A stretch of DNA of 64,000 bases from Bolinopsis microptera (taxonomy: Eukaryota > Ctenophora > Tentaculata > Lobata > Bolinopsidae). A program made the translations under genes and the position numbers. The stretch is from the NCBI RefSeq assembly GCF_026151205.1, contig NC_087073.1, positions 11,439,578 to 11,503,577 on the forward strand. The letters run 5' to 3'. Numbering within the stretch: the stretch's first letter is position 1; every line of letters starts with the position of its first letter. Shown one piece after another: positions 35,228 through 45,700 of the stretch. The notes beneath the pieces were generated by a model that was not told where the DNA came from, did not search any database, and worked only from the letters and a program-made list of their open reading frames with translations.

Positions 35228-35566
35228 TCAGTGTGACTTCCCGTGTTCAATAAGCACTTCTATGATCAATGGACTAAGGAAGGAGTATAGTGTTATCTGA
35301 GATGCAGTTTTTACCTCAGAAAATAGTAAACTCTCAAATAGATCTGACCTTTGGTTTAAGATAGCTAAAAAGTAACAATACAAGACTTCATTATTTTTGA
35401 TCATAGTAAAATGATTGGTTTCGTTAAAAGCATCGTAAAAATTATTTGGACGCAACAATAAGTCACAACTCATATTATGATAACTACCTACTGATGTAGT
35501 GTTAAATGAGACTGGGAACTGGGGATTAGGGAAGGCGACTGTCTGAAAGTTGTCACATTCGCACAC
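35228..35566 (-). CDS. Hypothetical exon, Cys/Asn-rich (left copy)
   Basis: An open frame of about 112 codons beginning near CECDNFQTVAFPNP with several N-x-S/T sites, ending IEVLIEHGKSH. No ATG starts it. It follows an AG acceptor (AAGGGCAG in the mirror copy), so it is probably an internal or last exon. A candidate upstream exon ends at a CCCCAG/GTAAGG donor (mirror of 37374). The right copy at 37480-37770 has lost two bases near its end and is truncated. I recognise no family; a secreted or extracellular protein is possible. Confidence 0.35.
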   Translation of the reverse strand: MCECDNFQTVAFPNPQFPVSFNTTSVGSYHNMSCDLLLRPNNFYDAFNETNHFTMIKNNEVLYCYFLAILNQRSDLFESLLFSEVKTASQITLYSFLSPLIIEVLIEHGKSH

Positions 35567-36189
35567 TGCCCTTGTTATAAAAGAGGGCTCAAGACCTAAG
35601 TGGGTGCGGCACTGTGAGCCTCATGGTAGTGGTACTGGTACATTGTATGAAATTAAAGTGTATTTCCTTACCTGGGGACCTCGAGTCTTGTTCTTTAATG
35701 GAATATCCGGCGGTGATCTCCAGTAATATATCTCATGAGGCGTGGAGTAAAGGCTAGAATACACAGGTAGAAAGTACCGCTACAAATTGCTTAAATTAGA
35801 AGTGTGAACTACGTGTGTGTTTATGTGAACAAAATATAGAGTGTGTTAACAATTTTCTAATTATCCGATCAAATAAGTATGGTACTTATTTATCATGTAA
35901 TTAGTAACGTGTCACGTACAAGTTAGATAAACTTTCAATGAATAAACAAGCTGACACAGTTCCATGTTTCTCTATTTTTAATACTACAACGTAACACGAG
36001 AGGGGACCAGTATTGCGAAAAGTTGGCCTAATTGTTAGAAACCAACAGATGCTGAACTTGGGATCCAATTGGGGCTGGATTCCTTTGTTTTCCTTTTTAA
36101 ACTCAGCCCTAATTGTGAATGTTAGTAACCAACAGATGCTTAATCATCAAAATATAAAAAGAGACTTCGGAAAATTTTTGAAGAGGAGT

Positions 36190-36298
36190 TTTTCTGCCGT
36201 CCCCGCAGTCACACGTGTAATCTTACCCGCGCAGTCACACGTGTAATCTTACCTGCGCAGTCACACGTGTAAGCTTCCTGCGCAGCTGCATATGTGTC
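36190..36298. repeat. Tandem GCGCAGTCACACGTGTAA units, inner edge of left arm
   Basis: Three to four units of about 22 bp. The inverted set is at 36748-36845. They border the spacer and are the innermost homology of the palindrome. Confidence 0.8.
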
Positions 36299-36299
36299 G

Positions 36300-36556
36300 T
36301 AGTCCAACATACCATGTAACAATAAAGTAACATACCATATATAGTCTAACATACCATGTAACAATAAAGTAACATACCATATATAGTCTAACATACCATG
36401 TAACAATAAAGTAACATACCATATAGTCTAACATACCATGTAACAATAAAGTAACATACCATATAGTCCAACATACCATGTAACAATAAAGTAACATACC
36501 ATATAGTCCAACATACCATGTTACAATAAAGTAACATACCATGTAGTCTAACATAC
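36300..36556. repeat. 40-42 bp minisatellite in spacer
   Basis: About six units of AACATACCATGTAACAATAA plus AGTAACATACCATATAGTCT. On the minus strand each unit carries two ATGGTATGTTA sequences, the same as the donor-like sequence at the end of the adjoining ATPase exon. An apparent long ORF through it is only repeat translation. Confidence 0.9.
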
Positions 36557-36719
36557 CATAGGCGGAAGAGAGGGAATGTGAGCGGGGTGGCTAGCAGCTA
36601 TCTCCTTAGCTCTACTAGTCACATCAACCACAGTGTAGTTATCCAGTAGGAGGACAGTATCCGCTACATCCAGATAGTCTCCAGCCCCTCCCACCACCAA
36701 TATACTGCTTACTCCCATC
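36548..36719 (-). CDS. C-terminal exon of ATPase (single copy, in spacer)
   Basis: Acceptor TTTACCCCAG precedes the exon, which supplies the last base of a split Lys codon after exon 10 and reads MGVSSILVVGGAGDYLDVAD then a TV..DNY..VDVTSRAKEIA block. This matches the GVStIlVvGGsGDYfdvADtVi segment directly after Walker B in COG3044 ATPases. It ends at a TAG (36548-36550), or at a donor ATG/GTATGT seven bases earlier; bacterial relatives continue for some 50-60 residues, so a further exon may be missing. It serves only the right-arm gene. Confidence 0.8.
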
Positions 36720-39700
36720 CTGGGGTAAACACTTGTTATCTTACACGACACACGTGCAGCTGCGCAGGTAATATTACACGTGTGACTGCGCAGGTAAGAT
36801 TACACGTGTGACTGCGCGGGTAAGATTACACGTGTGACTGCGGGGACAGCAGAAAAACTCCTCTTCAAAAATCTTCCGAAGTCTCTTTTTATATTTTGAT
36901 GATTAAGGATCTGTTGGTTACTAACATTCACAATTAGGGCTGAGTTTAAAAAGGAAAACAAAGGAATCCAGCCCCAATTGGATCCCAAGTTCAGCATCTG
37001 TTGGTTTCTAACAATTAGGCCAACTTTTCGCAATACTGGTCCCCTCTCGTGTTACGTTGTAGTATTAAAAATAGAGAAACATGGAACTCTGTCAGCTTGT
37101 TTATTCATTGAAAGTTTATCTAACTTGTACGTGACACGTTACTAATTACATGATAAATAAGTACCATAATTATTTGATCGGATAATTAGAAAATTGTTAA
37201 CATACTCTATATTTTGTTCACATAAACACACACGTAGTTGACACTTCTAATTCAAGCAATTTGTAGCGGTACCTTCTACCTGTGTATTCTAGCTTTTACT
37301 CCACGCCTCATGAGATATATTACTGGAGATCACCGCCGGATATTCCATTAAAGAACAAGACTCGAGGTCCCCAGGTAAGGAAATACACTTTAATTTCATA
37401 CAATGTACCAGTACCACTACCATGAGGCTCACAGTGCCACACCCACTTAGGTCTTGAGCCCTCTTTTATAACAAGGGCAGTGTGCGAATGTGACAACTTT
37501 CAGACAGTCGCCTTCCCTAATCCCCAGTTCCCAGTCTCATTTAACACTACATCAGTAGGTAGTTATCATAATATGAGTTGTGACTTATTGTTGCGTCCAA
37601 ATAATTTTTACGATGCTTTTAACGAAACCAATCATTTTACTATGATCAAAAATAATGAAGTCTTGTATTGTTTCTTTTTAGCTATCTTAAACCAAAGGTC
37701 AGATCTATTTGAGAGTTTACTATTTTCTGAGTTAAAAACTGCATCTCAGATAACACTACTCCTTCCTTAGTCCATTGATCATAGAAGTGCTTATAGTACA
37801 CGGGAAGTCACACTGATCTGTTTTAAATTCGATATTAAATAAGGTGCGTCTACCGCATGGAATGAATAAGCTGGAATGTGATGGTGTACAGTGTACCTCC
37901 AACTAATGAACAGCGTGTCTGACCCACTAGAGCAGCTTTTGTGTGATTTAGCCTTTCGTGATGCCCACTGTTCGTGCATTTATCCGCTGTTGTTTTCTTT
38001 CAAGAATTTAATTGTATTATATAAATTTTAATGATAAGCTATCACGTACTATTATAATATATCATTACATATACAACCATTAACATTAATTAGTTTGCTG
38101 AACAGTTCTCTTGGTATAGCACTAATCCATTTATTAGGCGAAATTACATCTGACATTCTGTATTTAAACACCGCCTCCTCTCCAACTCTAAAAAGTCCTA
38201 CAAAAAACGTTTATCTTAAGCTAGGGCAGCTATCATTTAAACCTAAAGCCCAATTTCAACACTTGTTTTACCCCAGCACGTGCAGGTAAGAAATGTCAGA
38301 TGATTCGGGGCCAACAGACCCAACTGAAGCGTGGGAGGACGGCTGGTTAGAGCCCACTGAAGATTGGACTGACAATTACAACAAGTTCAAGGAGCAGGAT
38401 GGAGCAGGAATTGCTATCGCTGTGATTGCGTTAGTCGTAGGTAAGAAATATTGGAAAAATCCTTCTAAGATAACCACAAAATGTGATATTTGTCTGTTTA
38501 TCCAGTAGAGGCAGCAAGGCATGCTAAAAGTTCGCATTGGTACTAGATGAATGACAAAATGATTGATTCCACAGGACTATTTGGACTGGCAGCAAACAGT
38601 CAGATCTTTTTGTTCTACTGGAGAAAGAGAAAGGATCTAGTTCCCTCACTCTATCTTACTCTATCCTGTACTGACTTTCTGGTGTCTCTGACTGCAATCC
38701 TTCATTTTATAGCGTTGATACTGCTAGTTACAGGTTAGTTGAAATGTTTAGAGCTGCTGGAGAACATTAATAACCAACAATTAGCCACGTTTAAACTGTT
38801 ATCTATACTGTTATCTTGATTACGCAATGAATAACATACCTCTCTTTTATCCCTCTACAGATCAAGAAGAATCTCCGGAGATAGTCGTATTTCTGGCAGC
38901 AGTATTTGCCATAACGACCCTGATATTGCGAGTATCAGTGTTTGTAAACGTGATACTGATAGTAGTCCGTACCATCAACATTACCAGACCCTTCTACCTG
39001 ATCAACAGAAGAGCGTTGTGGGTATCTGTCCTCATATGCCTCCTTGTCCTCCTCCCTCTAATCTTATACGACACTGTGCGGATCAGGCAGGATCAGGAGG
39101 ATTTCTACGCAACTAAAGTACGCTATGTGTTCCTCCCGTATGTAGGAGACTACGCAGTCAAGGATATAGTCATGGCATTGAACCCCATTACCGCTGGAAA
39201 GGGCAAGAAGACGGTAGTGAGTGTTCCTGAGTACGTGACTTTTGCAACGTCCTGTGCTCCGTTTATAATTGCAGTGCTGATATCGCTAGTGTGCTTAGTA
39301 GTGAACTACAGAGAGCTGAGAGCTAGCAAGAGAGGGCTGAGTAAGACGGGGGCAGGGACTGCGGAACAGGACATCACAGTCACCATTGCACTGCTCACAA
39401 CTGTATTCTCTGTGTGCAATACAGTTTACAGTCTCTGGATAGTGCTTACCTGGGCCTTTAATTGGGACTATTGGACTGATCAGGTGGTTTTACAGCTGTG
39501 TTACGTAACGAGCACTCTCTTCCCTTTTATCAGCTCTTCTCTCAACGCTATTGTCTTGATCTGGAGGAGTAAGACTTTGAGAGAGAGTCTGAGGAACAAA
39601 TTCAGGAGGACAGTTGAGCCGAGCAATCCGACTAATAAATCTTATAGTACTGTAGTTACTAATGTATCTCTCGCTACTACTGAAGTTTAACGTGAATTTA

Positions 39701-42700
39701 GGGAGATTAAGTGAGGTATAGACCTCCACTTCAGGCAGTATTAAAGTGAGCGTATTAAGCCCAAATGGTGGTCGTGCATAGGCTATCCATAAACATACAT
39801 CTGAAAAAAAAAACTCACAGATCAGTAATAAAAGTTATGTAGTACATAAATTTCGTTATTAGTGCATTTATTCTTAGTAAACACTAAACACTTAAGTAAC
39901 AATTGTGTCGTGAAACATATATATGTATGCTGAACGATTATCTGTAAAACGTGGTGGTCCGTAATTTCCGTATATTTTATGGTTTAAATTAGCATACATA
40001 TTTATGGGATATTTGGTTGTAAATTATACATTTGATTGGTATTTCATATGAATATATAGTATTTATATAGTATTTGCTTACTTGTCGTGCAATTCCCTAG
40101 CTCTGTAGAGATAAGGTTTGATAGGCTCCTTATCTGCACTCAGTAACATCTGCATCTTGTCATCTCTTATCATGAAGTTGGTGGCTGCAGTGTCCTCGTC
40201 AATCATCAGACAGTTTCCTCCTGGGAAAACGCACATTAGCAGCAGACAAATACACGCGACAAACCAGTTGGACACAGTGTAGAACATCTTAGTTGGCAAT
40301 TTAGTTAGGCTTATTGTAGAACATTAGTTAGGCACAGTGTTTCGCAGCAAGGTATTTTATATCCCAGGGATTAGTTATCGCGCAACAGAAAAGCTTCTAT
40401 TCAAAAATCCTCCAAGATGTTTCCATCTATTCTGATGATTTTCCGTTCATCAAAGCTTTCTTTGGTAATCAAACTTACAATAACTTAATTGTGTATTTTA
40501 TCGTCCGCAGTGAACCGGACAAATATGTTAATAAAACGACAGCGGAGCTGGTTATGTTTAAATTATCACAGACCAAATTTATCTTCCTCAAGCAAGGTCA
40601 AAAGGAAATCGCATCACGTGCAGAATCGCGATTTTTCTCATTCTCCCCGACAAATCGCGATTTTTGACGTTTGCCGAGACAAACAGATCCTCGCGACAAA
40701 TTGCGATTATTCCAGTTCTCTGAGGACCAAATTTGCGCATTCTCCTTTAAATCCTAGGGCCAAATATCACGTTATTTATAACTATATGGAACTAATCACA
40801 TCCACAGCCTTCAGAATGTAGGTACGGACCGAAAAAGTATTTTCGGCTCATAATGCTCAGGGTAGCATGAAACATGAACAAAAGTAGTTTCCAGAAAAAC
40901 TTTGAAAATAATTTCGATTAAGAAAATTGTTGGTCCGAGTCATTCTCGATAGGTAAAAGGAAAGTGCCTCAATATGTAAGTTACTCTCCTTGTTTCTATA
41001 TAAAGATAACTTTTATAATAATTCTTACGTAGTAATTATAAGAATTTTCTATTATCACTAGAAGCCGCACAGACCTACTATCTGAACACAAACCACCTAG
41101 TAATTGTCATTACTGTAATCCTATGAACCAGTGCATCCCTAATTCATAATTCGTGTAACAACATCATGAAGAAGAGTCTGTTTAGATCTTAACACTTAAG
41201 ATTATTAATATAGATGCTGCTGTTTTGCCTGACGGGCCTGTCGCTCCCTAATCTATCTATACTAACAAGCTAGTTAACGAATTTATGACATCTAACTTAG
41301 CTCTGCAAATACATTATCTTTCGCCGCAAATTCACCGCGATTTTGCCTAGTTTGACTTGTCGCGGCCTAAATAATCGCGATTTTCTTTTGTCCTTGTAAT
41401 ACAGACTCAGTAGATAAAGCTTTCCAAGCTATAAATTTGTTTATCCTCGATTAGTTCGCTTATAATTAGGTTGTCAGTTCTTGGTATTAGTAAAACTACA
41501 AATTCGGGTCCGGGTCTCGGAAAATGGTAAAAATAAGTAGAAAATAATTTTGTTGTGTTAATGGAAAAAAATTGTCTTTTCTCTTTTTTGTTGTTGTACT
41601 TTTCGGGTTTTTTCAGTTTTTAACGTTTTATGATAACAATGATAATAAGTAATTAATGCGTAATACAATTTTCTCTTCGTCGTCAGTGTTGAGATTTTTG
41701 CAGGGAGCATCTTTTTTTGAGGTTTGTATTAACCTACAAGGCTGGTCAATCAGTTTTGATCTTCTTTAGGTGAACTTATTTTCCTCCTCTGGAGACCTCT
41801 TCATATTCTGGTCATGTGGTTCATGTTCATGAATGGTATGAAGTGTTGGTTAGTTCCGCTGAACAGATCGTCGAAGTCTGCCCAGGAAGCCTCGGATGGC
41901 CTCAGCCGTTCCATGGTCTCAAGTACAAAAGTCTTCAGTGTCTTTGAGGAAGCAGTGGAGCTGTCTCCGAGCGAGGTCCGACTATCGAGTGCGTACGCCG
42001 CTCTTCGATAGCTCAATTTTCCTATGAAGGTGTTCCTCGCTTTCGTTCGGAAGCTTTTCTTTCGTTTCCCATTGGGTAGGATATTGAAAGCAGGCTTAGC
42101 TTCAGATTCTCTGGGAATCTGTCCAGTTGACATCAGTCTCATCTACAACATACCCTGGGAGACCAAAGGAATTATTTCTTTTCTCGTGACAGGTTGAGCC
42201 AGGAGATAAGGCAGAAACAAAGAATTCTGGTTCGATATTGATGCTCTCCACTTCTGTCATCTCGTAGCGAGATCTTTTGTTGAACATATAGAGGAAACCA
42301 TTTTGTACGATTTTAAATTGTTTCACAAACGTTCGGATATGAAAATAACGGAATTGCACTTGTTATAAGCATATCTATAACCCATTCATATGTATAACCC
42401 ATTCAATTCCACGTAACGTACGACCGCACGCGCGAACTGTGCCACGCGCGTACGTGCATGCATGCATGCGCGCGCGCTTTTAATTGAACGCGCTGCGCTA
42501 CAGCCTTTACAGAAAATGAATTCGGTGATGCGCGTTCCATCCAGTTCTTTGGCGATCGTACTTTTCCCCGGGAAAGGTAAGAATTGACAAGTTTAAAGTC
42601 AGAAAAACAAACCTAGTTCAAGATATTCCATGATAGCAGCTGCTTGAGAGGTACTGCCGCTTGCATCACAACTGTAAAACTTAGAAGTGTCCTTTTTCTG

Positions 42701-45700
42701 AGGCAAGTTGTTTATAAAGTTGGAGATGTCGACCCCTGTTATTTGCCGCCCATCCTCAGCTCTTATCTTGGTAGCCGAGGGTGTTGTCACAAGGTACTCT
42801 CTGCCGTCACCAGGTATCTTGGAGTATATTCCCAGCTGTAATTGGTAAAATTAGTGAGTTACCAGCATATTTAGCAAATTGCTGCCCATGGATTATTGCA
42901 GTTATTTCACGAGGCGCAGCCGAGTGCAATAACTGGTGTAATCGTATTATACATGCAGTTAGATTCGCGTATAACTCCACGATTCTGGTAGAGTTTTTGT
43001 TGGTTTTTACTCCTCCAGAGTTCAGACTAAATGAAACTTGAGATTGGACACAGGAGTCAGGACAGGGAGTGCGATTACAAAACTGATCGCACTGATTTTC
43101 TGAAAGTACTATACTGTATGATGTCATATTTAGCAAATTGCTGCCCATACACTAACATTAGTTGCAAGAAAGTTACAATATAGCTCAATAATATAGTGTC
43201 AATAAAGAGCCACACGCTGGGGCTACGGTGGCGGGGTGACCGTTATCCGTCGAAATGTTAGGTTCACGATGACTGCTCTGAGACTTTATGAGGCTTAGTG
43301 TGCCCAGTCGTTGTTTTATATTTTGTTACAGGAGTTGATTGTTTGTTGTCAAGTTGTGCATTTGTATTAAGTTTTAACAGGTGGATGGAAATATCGTCCC
43401 GAAAATCAAATCGACCTGATATTGGACAACTGAGCGTTTTAGAGCAATTGAAGAGAGCTAATACATACTAATAGTACTTCTGTAATTTTTAAGACGATGC
43501 CGTAGAGTATACTCACAAACAAATAAAACAGTTATTTAAAGATAAACTGTGTTGTATTAATATATCACAGTATCTTTCAGAAAATCAGTGCGATTAGCTT
43601 TTTAATCGCAAACAATATGTTTTCGGTTTCTCTCAAAACAGTGTGATTAGTTTTGTAATCACACTCCCTGAAAAAAAAACGGAAAAAAAAACGGTGCGAT
43701 TATGAAAAATATAAGTGGCCGTCAAATAGGTAAAAAGTGGAGTTATTACAATAAGCACCTTTAAAGCTGAGAGTAAAGTTGTTTTACCATGGAAACCACC
43801 ACCAGCAATTAGAGTAACCCCAGGTTTTATTCCCATTCCAGTGATGCTCCCTTTGTTAGGGCATTTGAGCTGAAACGCAGTCATTACCTTTAAATGGTAA
43901 ACTAATTAGTAATTCATCAATATTAAGTTATCATCCTTTATTAAACACTTCATAGTAAGTCACTAACTTTAAGATAAGGAGGAGAATGTATTAACTAAAG
44001 TAACTAACAGTAACTTTAAGAGAAGGAGGAGACTGAAAGGAGACAACACCTCTGCCACTATGAGGAGTGTCAAGGTGACCAGCAGAGCGCGGCAGAATTG
44101 CACCGTCCGGTACGAAGGCAATGAGTTGAGCAGCGCTCAGTTGCTTGCGGAGGGCTTCCTGGTCCTCGTAACTCTCCACCCAATTCTGTAATTCTGTTTT
44201 GTCTGTTGACTCTCCACAGCAAGCCCTGATTACCATTTTGTGAGACCACGATAGCAGTTGATTAGGGTTATTATACAATCTAAGTTATAAGCAACTTGAT
44301 TAAAAGAAACTTAAATTTCCCGCGGTTAGGTACAATATCGCAACATGGTACGTTAGAAGATTGATAAGATAAGAAACATGATAAACGGTAAACCTAATGA
44401 CAATATTGTGCACAGTGTTTGTACAGATATCAGCAGCCCAGTGTCCGCAGATATTCCTCCCTTTAGCCGGGAGTCCAACACAGAACCTGAGCAGAATGTT
44501 CTCTTCCTTTACCTGTAGTCGTTATTCTTGTTTTCATCTTGTCAGACGACAGACATCCGCTATAAACCTATAGTGACCATTACGGTACCGCAGTTCCATG
44601 AGGTATATAATGTATTATTCATAAATTAAGCATTTTTAAAGCTACATTATAATCGATTTATAAGAACTGTGGCGCTTAGTTCACAATTGTATTATTAATT
44701 TCGTTAGATCAAAAGAACTGTTAGATAAATTAAATAACGCAAAATAATAAATTGTGCATTGTTTGGTGAGTAGTAACCTCGACTGATGTTCGTAATAACA
44801 TGTTTTGAGAGGGGTGTTCTATCCTCAGCTCTCCACCCTTGCCATCATGCCACGAACCCCCTGAAATTGTTGAGTCTTAGTTGATTCTTAGTTTAGTCTT
44901 AACTCTTAGTTTAGTCTTAGTTTAGTTTTTAGTTTAATCTTAGTTTAGTCTTAGTTTAGCCTTAACTCTTAGTTTAGTCTTAATTCTTAACTTAGTCTTA
45001 GTTTAGTCTTAGTTTAGTCCAGTCTTAGTTTAGTCTTAACTTAGTCTTAGTTTAATCTTAGTTTAGTCTAGTGTGAAATGATAGATCAACCTTGACAATG
45101 ACTAACAGACCAAGTGGTACCATCAGCAGTGTACATTTTTGAGAAGAACTAATGTGAATTTTGAGAAGAACTAAGTATGAATGTACACTGTTTGTTTGAT
45201 AATACAACATACTATTGTTCTCAAGACTCATTCTTCAAATGATGCATACCGCATTAGAGCTAGTCTTTCCCAGTGTTTGTTGTGCCTTTGTTGTAAAAAA
45301 TAGCTGCAGCTTCTTATTTTAATAATTACTCACAAATTTGTTCGCCCTGGTGGCTCAATAGTGCTTTTGACCTCTAACATCTTTACCGTTCAAATTTTAC
45401 CAATAAGATAGATAATTGTTAATCCGGTAGATTAATCTTTACCAGCCCATAGTATTTGTTAAAAGTTGAGTCTAGTTGAATTACACCACTCCCTATCTTA
45501 ACCAGGATGAGTTCAGAGAACCAAGATCAGAGAACCAAGATCTTGCAAGATGAGAAGAGAAAGTTAAGAGAAGATTTTGATAAAGAGGCTGAAGAAATTG
45601 AGCTAGATATAAATGAAGCAATGGACGGCTCAACATGTGGGTGGGGCACTTTACTCTACACAATTGGAACATTCTTCTTCTGTGCGCTGGAGGGTGCAGA

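Larger units (their letters stand above)
1..36298. repeat. Left arm of giant imperfect palindrome
   Basis: The reverse complement of this stretch recurs at 36748-57049. Anchors seen directly: 1-135 matches about 56910-57049; the MFS gene 8379-9833 matches 45507-46961; GPCR exon 26420-27249 matches 38861-39690; 36013-36246 matches 36800-37033. This arm is longer because of insertions at 803-2810, 10686-12688, 14939-15185, 15194-15481, 16120-18167, 18564-24747 and 28009-34899, each absent from the other arm. The arm may continue beyond the left edge of the window. Proteins in the two arms differ at roughly 0.5 to 2 percent of residues. Confidence 0.95.
36299..36747. other. Single-copy palindrome spacer
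   Basis: Arm homology stops near 36298 on the left and 36748 on the right, just inside short tandem repeats of TGCGCAGTCACACGTGTAA type. The roughly 450 bp between hold a 40-42 bp minisatellite (36300-36556) and the last recognised exon of the ATPase gene (36548-36719, minus strand). Neither occurs elsewhere in the window. Confidence 0.85.

Noticed and set aside
35700-35780. A further C-terminal ATPase exon on the minus strand beyond the spacer
   Set aside because: A KNKTRG-like stretch is suggestive, but the reading does not match the family tail and the same sequence is mirrored at 37300-37374 next to an unrelated exon.
36261-36554. 97-codon ORF rich in Tyr, Trp and Cys
   Set aside because: Translation of the minisatellite; the unit number fixes the frame by chance.
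36190-36845. CRISPR-like array of repeats in the centre
   Set aside because: Units are head-to-tail without unique spacers, and the genome is that of an animal.
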